Shown here piece by piece: positions 1 to 6,260 of a DNA stretch of 8,885 bases; the first letter of the stretch is position 1; each line of letters begins with the position of its first letter. A model generated the notes under the pieces. The model did no database searches and was not told where the DNA came from. It was given only the letters and a program-made list of their open reading frames with translations. The stretch is from Verrucomicrobia subdivision 6 bacterium BACL9 MAG-120507-bin52. Its GTDB lineage: Bacteria > Verrucomicrobiota > Verrucomicrobiia > Methylacidiphilales > Verrucolacustridaceae. The position numbers and the translations under genes were made by a program. Where the stretch lies: NCBI GenBank assembly GCA_001438005.1, contig LIBO01000027.1, forward strand, positions 1 through 8,885, given 5' to 3'.

Positions 1-933
1 GCCACCCTGCACAACTTTGAGGAGATCGCGCGCAAGGATATTCGTGTCGGAGATCTGGTCCGGGTCGAAAAAGCGGGAGAGGTCATCCCCGCGGTGATTT
101 CGGTCAACCTCTCCCAACGACCTGCCCAATCCAAACCGATCCGGCCTCCTCGGGCCTGCCCCGTTTGCCAGGGCCCCCTCGAAAAGGAGGATGTCTTCCT
201 CCGTTGCCCCTCCCGCGACTGCATCGGCCAACTCAAACGGCGCCTGCAACACTTTGCCCACCGCGGCGCCATGGACATCGAAGGCTTGGGCGAAGTGATG
301 GCAACCCAACTGGTCGACGCCGGCCTGATCCAACACCTCGACCAGATCTATGAATTGACCCAAGAAAAGCTCACCTCGCTCGAACGCATGGGCGAAAAAT
401 CTGCCGCCAACCTCATGGCCGGAATCGAGGCCAGTCGTCGACGCCCCCTTTGGCGCCTCATCTTCGGCCTCGGAATTCCTCAAGTCGGCGCCGTTTTATC
501 CGAAACACTCGCCCGCCACTTTCGCTCCCTCGATCGCCTCGCCCAAGCCTCCGCCGCCGAACTCACTCAAGCCAATGATGTCGGCCCCAAAGTGGCCGAA
601 GAGATTGTGGCTTTTTTTCGCGAACCATCGACCCAACGCCTCCTCACCGCTCTGTCAAAGGCGGGTCTCAACCACCAGGCACTGCCGGAGGAGCTGGAGG
701 AGCGGGGCGGCGTTTTTGCCGGAAAGAAATTTGTCATTACGGGCACACTTTCGGCCGCACGGGAGGATTTCATCCGCCAAATCCAATCTTTGGGCGGCAC
801 CGTTGCCGGGTCGGTCAGCGCCAAGACCGACTTTGTCTTAGCGGGTGACGATGCGGGTTCAAAACTGGAAAAAGCCCGCACTTTAGGGGTGAGAGTTATT
901 TCCGAAAAAGAGTTCGAAAAGCTTGTCGGGTAG
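1..933 (+). CDS. ligA: NAD-dependent DNA ligase, C-terminal part (5' end outside window)
   Basis: LigA seals nicks in duplex DNA using NAD+ during replication and repair, in the cytoplasm. The frame is open from base 1, and the first 310 visible residues match the second half of LigA in order. ATLHN at residues 1-5 belongs to the OB-fold region. A four-cysteine zinc finger follows (C53, C56, C69, C74; CPVC and CPSRDC). Next come the helix-hairpin-helix region with IEGLG and GIPQVGA, and a C-terminal BRCT domain from about residue 237 (FVITGT, LGGTV, SVSAKTDFVLAGDDAGSKLEKA). The adenylation domain with the catalytic lysine lies outside the window. A GTG at 94 is internal and is not a start. 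The stop TAG is at 931-933 and the next gene begins within or just after it. Identity is certain from domain order; only the left end is missing. Confidence 0.97.
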   Translation, partial: ATLHNFEEIARKDIRVGDLVRVEKAGEVIPAVISVNLSQRPAQSKPIRPPRACPVCQGPLEKEDVFLRCPSRDCIGQLKRRLQHFAHRGAMDIEGLGEVMATQLVDAGLIQHLDQIYELTQEKLTSLERMGEKSAANLMAGIEASRRRPLWRLIFGLGIPQVGAVLSETLARHFRSLDRLAQASAAELTQANDVGPKVAEEIVAFFREPSTQRLLTALSKAGLNHQALPEELEERGGVFAGKKFVITGTLSAAREDFIRQIQSLGGTVAGSVSAKTDFVLAGDDAGSKLEKARTLGVRVISEKEFEKLVG

Positions 934-958
934 AATTCAGAAGAGCGATAATCCAAGG

Positions 959-1519
959 GTGGATCGATCCCTTATCCCCCTAATCTCCCCCCTCATTTTT
1001 CCACTCCTCGCTTTGGCTTCGCCGCTACTGGCCCAATCGGGCAACCCCGCCGCCGCCGAAGATGCCGAGATGGAGCGCCGTAAAATCCTTAAAGCGGCCG
1101 ATCAGGTGGATCGGGTGGACCAGCAGGTGGATCAAATTCAATCCCGTGTCACCATGCTCGAACAAATGCTGGCCGAGCTACGTCAGCAGTCTCAATCCCT
1201 CAAAGAGAGCCTCGCCAACGCCGCCGCGAAATCTTCCCAAGAGCGCACCGCACTTCTCGAGGAAATTTCCAAAATGCTCGCTGAGCGTAAGGAGCGAGAA
1301 AAAAACAAAACCGCCAAAAAACCTCCCACCCCGAAAGTCGTCGAAAAGGAGGGCTACGAGCACATCGTGGCCAAAGGAGATACCCTGAGCTCGATCGCCC
1401 AAGCTTATAACTCCGAATATCAACTCAAGCTCACCTCGGAAACGATCCGCAAAGCGAACGAATTGCCGAAAGGGGCCCACTTAAAAGTGGGCCAAAAACT
1501 TCTCATTCCCTCCAAGTAA
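959..1519 (+). CDS. Exported coiled-coil protein with C-terminal LysM domain
   Basis: Probable periplasmic or envelope protein that binds peptidoglycan through one LysM domain. With the GTG start at 959 it has 186 residues. A hydrophobic signal peptide spans about residues 5-25, with cleavage plausible after LALA (20) or LLA (25). A heptad-rich coiled coil follows (about 36-112; repeated VDQ/VDR, then MLEQMLAELRQQ), then a Lys/Pro linker (113-132) and a LysM domain (134-184; HIVAKGDTLSSIA, LKVGQKLLIP). An in-frame TTG at 923 would overlap ligA and put 12 polar residues before the signal peptide. I prefer GTG 959 because the hydrophobic core then sits at the N-terminus, although its ribosome binding site is weak. 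The next gene starts 6 bp downstream, so the two are probably co-transcribed. The domain call is firm; the cellular role (scaffold, division or envelope spacing) is inference. Confidence 0.85.
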   Translation: MDRSLIPLISPLIFPLLALASPLLAQSGNPAAAEDAEMERRKILKAADQVDRVDQQVDQIQSRVTMLEQMLAELRQQSQSLKESLANAAAKSSQERTALLEEISKMLAERKEREKNKTAKKPPTPKVVEKEGYEHIVAKGDTLSSIAQAYNSEYQLKLTSETIRKANELPKGAHLKVGQKLLIPSK

Positions 1520-1525
1520 TTCCCC

Positions 1526-2071
1526 ATGAGCCCCCTTGCCTCCATGTACCGATTGCAAAAAGCCCAAACGGGAAGGGTTCTCGGCCCGATGGATCTGGAT
1601 CACCTCAAAGCTTTAGCCAATCAATCCCTCATCGCTCCGGAGGACCTCGTCCAAGTCGATGAGGGGCCGTGGAACAAAGCACCTGAAGTGGCCGGCCTCG
1701 AGATGCTCTGGTGGGTCGAGCCACTCGATGGACCCCGCTACGGCCCGACCACTGCGGGCACGGTGGCTGAGTTCCTCCAAAGCGGCCAACTGGGCGGATC
1801 CGAGCTCGTCAGCCACGTCCGGACCAAGGAAACCTTCACCGTCAACGAATTCCTCGAAGAAATGCGCCGACGCCGGGCGGCTCGCTTGAAAAGCAGAACG
1901 ATCAAACTGGAGGAAGCCCCCGTAGCCACCCCATCTCTGGACCAAAGCCCTGCTTTTGATTCCGCCCTCCGCCTCCGCATCAAACAGCTGGAGACCGACC
2001 TCGCCAAAGCCCGTGCACAGCTCGATCACCAAGCCCACGAGCTCGCTCGCCTACGCGCTTCTCTCTCCTAG
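1526..2071 (+). CDS. Tandem GYF-like domain protein with C-terminal coiled coil
   Basis: A 181-residue protein without signal peptide or membrane segment. Residues 8-56 resemble the GYF_2 type of domain: an aromatic strand, then GP at 20-21, a helix (LDHLKALANQSLI) and DLVQV with a nearby PW. Residues 62-112 repeat the same plan more loosely (WWVEP, GP at 73-74, helix VAEFLQSGQLG, ELVSHV). This suggests an internal duplication. A basic stretch (114-127, RRRRAARLKSR) and a coiled coil (147-179) complete it. GYF-like domains usually mediate protein-protein contacts with proline-containing peptides, so an adaptor role is plausible but unproven. The start ATG 1526 lies 6 bp after the LysM gene stop; ATG 1544 is an alternative. 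Neither has a clear Shine-Dalgarno sequence. The pairing with a LysM coiled-coil protein may mean a shared envelope function (inference). Confidence 0.75.
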   Translation: MSPLASMYRLQKAQTGRVLGPMDLDHLKALANQSLIAPEDLVQVDEGPWNKAPEVAGLEMLWWVEPLDGPRYGPTTAGTVAEFLQSGQLGGSELVSHVRTKETFTVNEFLEEMRRRRAARLKSRTIKLEEAPVATPSLDQSPAFDSALRLRIKQLETDLAKARAQLDHQAHELARLRASLS

Positions 2072-2088
2072 GCCCCCCACCCTTCCGC

Positions 2089-2118
2089 TTGACCCTGCGG
2101 CGTCCTCGTCGCTACTTT
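2089..2118 (+). promoter_or_regulatory. Candidate sigma70-type promoter for ilvH-ilvC-leuA
   Basis: TTGACC (2089-2094, five of six matches to TTGACA) is followed 18 bp later by TACTTT (2113-2118), a weak -10 element. Transcription would begin near 2124-2126, about 20 bp before the ilvH ATG, giving a very short leader. It falls in the 72-bp gap after the GYF-like gene. The -35 is good but the -10 has only three matches, so this is a candidate only. Confidence 0.35.
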
Positions 2119-2120
2119 TT

Positions 2121-2133
2121 GATGTTCAACATC
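2121..2133. promoter_or_regulatory. Dyad GATGTT-C-AACATC over the predicted ilvH transcription start
   Basis: GATGTT and AACATC are exact inverted complements around a single C. The symmetry lies over the expected transcription start of the candidate promoter and ends 10 bp before the ilvH ATG. A protein operator is the simplest reading, because a hairpin would have only four base pairs (GATG/CATC) around a five-base loop. The following pyrimidine run (TTCTTTTTTT) leads straight into the ATG, so the site has no Shine-Dalgarno sequence. It could also be chance. Confidence 0.3.
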
Positions 2134-2143
2134 TTCTTTTTTT

Positions 2144-2617
2144 ATGCGCCATACGATCTCCGTCTTAGTCCAAAACCGCTTCGGGGTTCTCACCCGAATC
2201 GCAGGTCTTTTTAGCGGTCGCGGCTTCAATATCGATACGCTGAACGTCGGCCCCACCCAAAACGACAAAGTCTCCCGCATGACCTTGGTGGTCGTGGGCA
2301 ATGATCAAGTCCTCGAGCAGGTGGTCAAACAACTCAACAAACTGGTCGATGTCCTCGAAGTGCACGACTTCAAAGACGGCGACGTCATCGATCGAGAGCT
2401 CATTCTTTTACGCGTGAAGGCTACCTCCTCCCATCGGCCGGAGGTGATGCAAATTTGCGACATCTTTCGCGCCAAAATTGTCGACGTCCAATCCAACAGC
2501 CTCTCGATTGAGGTCACGGGGGACGAAAGTAAAATCGACAAGTTCCTGCAACTGATGAAGCCTTTCGGTGTCCTGGAACTGAGTCGAACGGGAAGGATTG
2601 CCCTCCCCCGACGCTAA
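2144..2617 (+). CDS. ilvH: Acetolactate synthase small (regulatory) subunit
   Basis: Regulatory subunit of acetohydroxyacid synthase, which makes acetolactate or acetohydroxybutyrate in the first committed step of valine, leucine and isoleucine synthesis. The small subunit activates the large one and carries valine feedback inhibition. The 157 residues match the family length. The ACT domain opens with MRHTISVLVQNRFGVLTRIAGLF, written here as HTISVLVQNRFGVL (3-16) and RIAGLFSGRGFNIDTL (18-33). VGPT (36-39) follows, then the C-terminal domain with RELILLRVKA, FRAKIVDV, SLSIEVTG and a closing FGVLELSRTGRIAL. The ATG follows a T-rich run with no Shine-Dalgarno sequence. ilvC lies 37 bp downstream. 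The symbol ilvN is used for the same subunit in some genomes. The partner ilvB is not adjacent here. Confidence 0.96.
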   Translation: MRHTISVLVQNRFGVLTRIAGLFSGRGFNIDTLNVGPTQNDKVSRMTLVVVGNDQVLEQVVKQLNKLVDVLEVHDFKDGDVIDRELILLRVKATSSHRPEVMQICDIFRAKIVDVQSNSLSIEVTGDESKIDKFLQLMKPFGVLELSRTGRIALPRR

Positions 2618-2641
2618 CCTTCTTTAACCTCAACCCTAACT

Positions 2642-2645
2642 GGAG
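2642..2645 (+). promoter_or_regulatory. Ribosome binding site of ilvC
   Basis: GGAG lies 9 bases before the ATG at 2655. It is one of the few clear Shine-Dalgarno sequences in the window and fixes the ilvC start. Confidence 0.6.
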
Positions 2646-2654
2646 AACCAAACT

Positions 2655-3680
2655 ATGCCCGCCCGTATCTACACCGACCGCGACGCCAACTTAACCCCTC
2701 TCAAGCGGCGCCATGTCGCCGTGATTGGCTTCGGCTCACAGGGGCACGCCCACGCCCTCAACCTCAAAAACAGTGGCGTGAAAGTCACCATCGGCCTCTA
2801 CAAGGGGAGCAAGTCGATCGCCGTGGCCAAGAAGCACGGCTTCAAAGTTCTCCCCACGGCTGAAGCCGTTCGCTCCGCCGATGTCATCTTTGTTGCCGTT
2901 CCCGATCTCAAGATTCCCTCTGTCTATGAAAAGGATATCGCCCCCAATCTACGCAAAGGCCAATGCCTCCTCTTTAGCCACGGCTTTGCCATTCACTACA
3001 AGACCGTCCAGCCCCCGAAGAATGTGGATGTCATTTTAGTGGCCCCGAAAGGTCCCGGCCACATCGTGCGCCGGCAGTACCTCGAAGGCCGCGGTGTTCC
3101 CGCTCTTTTCGCCGTCCAACAAAATCCCTCGGGCCAAGCCCGTGCCATCGCCATGGCTTGGGCACGGGGCATCGGGGCCACCCGCGCCGGCCTGCTCCAA
3201 ACCACTTTCAAGGAGGAAACCGAGACCGACCTGTTCGGTGAACAGGCGGTTCTCTGCGGCGGTACTTCCGCCCTCATCCAAGCGGGCTTCGAGGTTCTTC
3301 TCAAGGCAGGCTATCAACCCGAAGTTGCTTACTTCGAAGTTCTACATGAGTTGAAGCTGATCGTGGATCTCATCAACGAATCCGGAATTGCAGGCATGCG
3401 TTTCTCGATTTCGGAAACCGCCAAGTACGGCGACGTCACCCGTGGCCCTCGCGTCGTGGATGCGCGCACCAAAAAATCGATGGAGGCGGTCTTGCGCGAA
3501 ATCAAAAATGGGACCTTTGCCAAAGAGTGGATCCGGGAAAGCCGCACCGGAATGAAGCGCTACCACTCCCTCCTCAAAAAAGGCGAAAAACATTCCATTG
3601 AGAAAACCGGCGCCCGCCTGCGTGGGCTCATGCCCTGGATCCGTCGTCGTAATCTCAAAGGAGCCCAAGCTGCCTACTAA
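2655..3680 (+). CDS. ilvC: Ketol-acid reductoisomerase (class I)
   Basis: Converts acetolactate and acetohydroxybutyrate to the dihydroxy acids of valine/leucine and isoleucine synthesis, using NAD(P)H and Mg2+. At 341 residues it has the short, class I length. The Rossmann nucleotide-binding motif is GFGSQGHA (25-32). Metal-binding DLFGEQ (192-197; D192, E196) and E228/E232 in FEVLHELKLIVDL are present. So are SHGFAIH, VAPKGPGH and the closing LRGLMPW. In the cofactor loop (47-55, GLYKGSKSI) a tyrosine sits where many NADPH-dependent members have arginine, while both serines are kept; cofactor preference is therefore open. The gene follows ilvH by 37 bp and precedes leuA by 79 bp, on the same strand, consistent with one branched-chain amino acid transcription unit. 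Confidence 0.97.
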   Translation: MPARIYTDRDANLTPLKRRHVAVIGFGSQGHAHALNLKNSGVKVTIGLYKGSKSIAVAKKHGFKVLPTAEAVRSADVIFVAVPDLKIPSVYEKDIAPNLRKGQCLLFSHGFAIHYKTVQPPKNVDVILVAPKGPGHIVRRQYLEGRGVPALFAVQQNPSGQARAIAMAWARGIGATRAGLLQTTFKEETETDLFGEQAVLCGGTSALIQAGFEVLLKAGYQPEVAYFEVLHELKLIVDLINESGIAGMRFSISETAKYGDVTRGPRVVDARTKKSMEAVLREIKNGTFAKEWIRESRTGMKRYHSLLKKGEKHSIEKTGARLRGLMPWIRRRNLKGAQAAY

Positions 3681-3734
3681 GGCCCCTTGAGGGTCTTGCT
3701 TCGGAATCCCGCCCCTCTCTAGGGATGCAAATCC

Positions 3735-3752
3735 AGCTCGCTTGAGCTAGGG
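3735..3752 (+). promoter_or_regulatory. leuA ribosome binding site next to a small hairpin
   Basis: AGGG (3749-3752) lies 7 bases before the leuA ATG at 3760 and is a good Shine-Dalgarno match. Immediately before it is the inverted repeat AGCTC-GCTT-GAGCT (3735-3748), a five-base-pair hairpin with a four-base loop. The hairpin abuts the binding site without covering it. No T-run follows, so it is not a terminator. An effect on translation is possible but unproven. Confidence 0.4.
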
Positions 3753-3759
3753 TACAAGA

Positions 3760-5325
3760 ATGTCCGATCGGATCCTTATTTTCGATACGACTCTGCGCGA
3801 CGGAGAGCAGTGCCCCGGCGCCGCCATGACCCAGCCCCAAAAGTTGGCCGTGGCTCGCCAATTGGCCCGTCTCGGGGTGGATATTATTGAGGCGGGGTTC
3901 CCGATCGCCAGCCGTGGCGACTTTGATTCCGTCCGACAAATCGCCCTAACGGTTCGTGGCCCCGTCATCTGTGGCTTAGCTCGTTGCGTTCATGCCGATA
4001 TCGATGCGGCCGGTGCCGCGGTGAAACCGGCCGGGAAAAAAGGTAGAATTCACGTTTTCTTGGGCACGAGCAAGATTCATCGGGAGTTTAAACTGGGGAA
4101 GGCGCGCAAGGAGATCGTCCGCCTCGCCATCGACGGAGTTCGGCGGGCCCGTAAATTTACCCCGAATGTTGAATTCTCGCCGGAAGACGCCTCCCGTACC
4201 GAAATCGATTTCCTCGTGGAAGTAGTCGAAGCCGCTATTCAGGCGGGCGCAACCACCATCAACCTTCCCGACACCACGGGTTATGCCACCCCCGAGGAGT
4301 ACGGCCGAATGTTCTCCGATGTGCTGGCACTGGCCCAAGGCGCGACTGATGTTGTTTTGAGCACCCACTGCCACAATGACCTGGGTCTGGCCGTCGCCAA
4401 CTCCCTCGCCGCCGTCAGCGCAGGCGCACGTCAGGTCGAGTGCACCTTGAATGGTATCGGCGAGCGGGCGGGCAATGCCGCACTCGAAGAGGTGGTCATG
4501 GCTCTGCGGACCCGTTCCGAGTGCTATCCCGACGTCACGACGGGGATTCAAACCCGCGAACTCGTTCGAACCTCTCGTCTCGTTTCAGGAGCTTGTGGCT
4601 TCCCCATTCCTCGAAACAAAGCCATCGTCGGCCTGAACGCCTTCGCCCACAGCTCGGGCATTCACCAAGACGGGATTCTGAAAAAACGGGAAACGTATGA
4701 AATCATCAATCCCCAAACCGTCGGCTGGGGAAAAACAGAACTGCCGCTGACGAAACATAGCGGTCGAGCCGCCATCGCCTCCCGCCTGAAACATCTGGGC
4801 TACACCCTTCGCCCGGCCGAACTCCACGCCATCTGCGCCCAGTGCAAGGAGATCGGGGATCGAAAGAAGTTCATCTACGATGACGATCTCGTCTCGCTGG
4901 TCGGTGCCCACATCCAAAATCCTCGGGAAACCTACTCCCTCTTCTCCCTCCACGTTCATATGGGGACGGGAGAAAAACCGATGGCGGAAATCTCCCTCCG
5001 TTGCGCCAAACAGAACCACTTCGCCATCGGAACTGGAGATGGGGCGGTGGATGCGGTCATGAAAACAATCGACCAAATTACAGGTCTCCAAGGCCATCTG
5101 ACCGAGTATCAGGTTCGGGCGGTGACCGAGGGCAAAGATGCCGTCGGGGAAGTCAGCTTGGGGGTGCGCTTCGAGGCGAAGAGCGAGCCTGTCTCCGGTC
5201 GCTCCGCTGCGACCGACGTGATCGAATCCAGTGCCCGAGCCTACCTCTCGGCCGTCAATCGTTGGTTGGCCGAAAGCGGCCGGGCCTCCACGAAGAAGAC
5301 CCGGCGCGCTCTCGCCAATCCTTAA
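3760..5325 (+). CDS. leuA: 2-isopropylmalate synthase
   Basis: Condenses acetyl-CoA with 2-oxoisovalerate to 2-isopropylmalate, the first committed step of leucine synthesis. The 521-residue length fits a full LeuA with catalytic TIM barrel and C-terminal regulatory domain. Family motifs are present: FDTTLRDGEQCPGA (DTTLRDGEQ at 9-17), metal-binding HCHND (203-207), GIGERAGN (232-239) and SGIHQDG (299-305). The C-terminal region from about residue 385 (SLHVHMGTGEKPMAEISLR, then GDGAVDAVMKTID) matches the LeuA dimer domain that binds leucine. These distinguish it from homocitrate or citramalate synthases, although substrate choice cannot be fully settled by eye. The ATG has an AGGG ribosome binding site. 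It is the last gene of the ilvH-ilvC-leuA set and converges on the RRM gene. Confidence 0.95.
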   Translation: MSDRILIFDTTLRDGEQCPGAAMTQPQKLAVARQLARLGVDIIEAGFPIASRGDFDSVRQIALTVRGPVICGLARCVHADIDAAGAAVKPAGKKGRIHVFLGTSKIHREFKLGKARKEIVRLAIDGVRRARKFTPNVEFSPEDASRTEIDFLVEVVEAAIQAGATTINLPDTTGYATPEEYGRMFSDVLALAQGATDVVLSTHCHNDLGLAVANSLAAVSAGARQVECTLNGIGERAGNAALEEVVMALRTRSECYPDVTTGIQTRELVRTSRLVSGACGFPIPRNKAIVGLNAFAHSSGIHQDGILKKRETYEIINPQTVGWGKTELPLTKHSGRAAIASRLKHLGYTLRPAELHAICAQCKEIGDRKKFIYDDDLVSLVGAHIQNPRETYSLFSLHVHMGTGEKPMAEISLRCAKQNHFAIGTGDGAVDAVMKTIDQITGLQGHLTEYQVRAVTEGKDAVGEVSLGVRFEAKSEPVSGRSAATDVIESSARAYLSAVNRWLAESGRASTKKTRRALANP

Positions 5326-5336
5326 AGCGTTCGCTT
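5325..5336. other. Small inverted repeat between convergent stop codons
   Basis: AAGCG-TT-CGCTT is symmetric and sits between the leuA stop (5323-5325) and the RRM gene stop (5337-5335). As RNA it can form only about four base pairs with a GTTC loop, and there is no T-run. It is at best a marginal bidirectional end signal. Confidence 0.2.
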
Positions 5337-5958
5337 AATCGTAACTGGGATTCCGCGGACCGCGTTCGTAGTCAAACTCCGAACCCCGATCCGAACGTTC
5401 CTCCCGCGGAGGACGATCCGGTCGACCCCCCCCGCTCGAACGTTCTCCCAACGACTTCGCCCCATTGACAATCATGAGCCGCCCCATGAAGTCGGTGTCA
5501 TGGAGTTTTTTGGCCACCTCTTGGGCGCCTTCCAAGGTCTGCATTTCGGCGAAACCAAAGCCCTTGGAGTTGCCGCCACCTTCACGAACAACTTCCACAT
5601 TTTTGACCGCGGCAATCTTGCTCAAATGGTCAAACACGTCGCTCTCCGAAGCGTCGTAAGAAAGATTCCCAATATAGAGTCGTGGGGTTAGCACCTCCAT
5701 CGGGGGTGCCGTCCGATTCCGCGGGACTCGTGGGGCGGAGGACCTTCCGTTGCTTGAGCGGGCTTGGCTTGGTGCCGAGGAGGACGAACTGCCCCCCATG
5801 CCAAACAGTTTTTTCAAAAAGCCCCAGAAACCACCCGTGCTGGGCCGGCTTTCGCGGCGGGGTCCGCCCCGTCCTCCACCATAACGGTGATGGCGGCGGT
5901 TGCGTCGTTCGTGGGGTCCGCCTCCGGGGCGGGATCCGTATCGTGAGTCGTGACTCAT
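5335..5958 (-). CDS. RRM-domain RNA-binding protein with Arg/Gly-rich N-terminus
   Basis: A single-stranded RNA-binding protein, 207 residues from the ATG at 5958. The RRM spans about residues 92-170, with RNP2 LYIGNL (94-99) and RNP1 KGFGFAEM (132-139); the RNP1 aromatics F134 and F136 are kept. Most small bacterial RRM proteins place the RRM at the N-terminus, but here about 90 residues precede it. They comprise an Arg/Gly/His-rich stretch (5-38), an amphipathic patch GGFWGFLKKLFGMGG (42-56), then a Ser run and a basic linker. The C-terminal tail (171-207) is charged and Gly/Arg-rich. The frame extends upstream to a GTG at 6060, but those 34 residues lie over a strong palindrome and look non-coding, so I chose 5958. 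No clear Shine-Dalgarno sequence is visible. The role is probably in RNA stability or translation; the target is unknown. Confidence 0.85.
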   Translation of the reverse strand: MSHDSRYGSRPGGGPHERRNRRHHRYGGGRGGPRRESRPSTGGFWGFLKKLFGMGGSSSSSAPSQARSSNGRSSAPRVPRNRTAPPMEVLTPRLYIGNLSYDASESDVFDHLSKIAAVKNVEVVREGGGNSKGFGFAEMQTLEGAQEVAKKLHDTDFMGRLMIVNGAKSLGERSSGGGRPDRPPREERSDRGSEFDYERGPRNPSYD

Positions 5959-5995
5959 AGGTTGATGTGCGGCGGAAAGATAGTGCCCGAGCGGA

Positions 5996-6032
5996 CCAAC
6001 CGAGCGCTCAGCGCTCGATCGACGAAGGTTGG
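5996..6032 (-). promoter_or_regulatory. Structured leader upstream of the RRM gene
   Basis: Bases 6001-6017 read CGAGCGCT-C-AGCGCTCG, an exact inverted repeat with eight-base arms. In RNA it gives a six-base-pair GC-rich stem with a five-base loop. It is flanked by CCAACC (5996-6001) and GGTTGG (6027-6032), which could form an outer stem. The element ends about 38 bases upstream of the preferred RRM start. It may be a protein operator in DNA or an RNA hairpin in the leader, possibly bound by the RRM protein itself; the last point is inference. Confidence 0.5.
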
Positions 6033-6202
6033 GTTGTGCCTCGATGGCCTTCCCCATCACTTCCGTGAGGTTCTTATCGTTCTCTTAAGGTCTGCGAGGG
6101 TGGGGCGCTTTCTTCGATCCGTAATTAGATCTGGGTCGATCACGGAAACCGGATCAGCACGCCCCTCATTCGACTCCCCGCCGAACTCCTTTCAATTGAA
6201 AT

Positions 6203-6231
6203 ACCTTACTCGAAAATCTTGTTTTTCGCAA
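6203..6231 (-). promoter_or_regulatory. Candidate promoter for the RRM gene
   Basis: On the minus strand TTGCGA (6231-6226) is followed after 17 bp by TAAGGT (6208-6203). The -35 has four matches to consensus and the -10 only three, but the spacing is ideal and the site lies in the AT-rich island. Transcription from here would give a leader of more than 200 bases that includes the palindrome at 6001-6017. Confidence 0.25.
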
Positions 6232-6234
6232 GAT
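6216..6234 (-). terminator. Weak candidate terminator of the minus-strand three-gene operon
   Basis: On the minus strand ATCTTG-CGAAAAA-CAAGAT forms a six-base-pair stem with a seven-base loop, followed by only TTT. It lies about 27 bases after the stop codon of the Trp-rich gene. The stem is short and the T-run is poor, and it overlaps the candidate RRM promoter, so the call is tentative. Confidence 0.3.
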
Positions 6235-6260
6235 AATACTAATATCTAATAGAGAGCACT

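Larger units (their letters stand above)
5959..6260. other. 302-bp region without a gene
   Basis: No convincing reading frame is seen between the RRM start and the end of the next minus-strand gene. The part near 6181-6255 is distinctly AT-rich against a GC-rich background. It contains the palindrome TTCAATTGAA (6191-6200), the hairpin at 6216-6234 and an imperfect dyad GATAATACTAATATC (6232-6246). The stretch 6060-6180 shows nothing notable. Confidence 0.6.

Noticed and set aside
94..933. GTG at 94 as the start of a separate gene
   Set aside because: The frame is open from base 1 and residues before it (ATLHN and following) are ordinary LigA sequence.
3706..3726. ATCCC/GGGAT inverted repeat as a terminator after ilvC
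   Set aside because: The stem is only five base pairs with an eleven-base loop and no T-run.
3976..4551. A 191-codon open frame on the minus strand inside leuA
   Set aside because: It is opposite a well-conserved catalytic domain, has no family features, and is the kind of antisense frame expected in GC-rich coding DNA.
5426..5433. Run of eight C (G on the coding strand) in the RRM gene as a phase-variation tract
   Set aside because: It encodes a Gly-rich tail in a normal frame, and one run of eight is not enough to argue for switching.
5959..6060. RRM protein starting at GTG 6060
   Set aside because: The extra 34 residues derive partly from the palindrome and have no recognisable character; ATG 5958 gives a compact protein. 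Not fully excluded.
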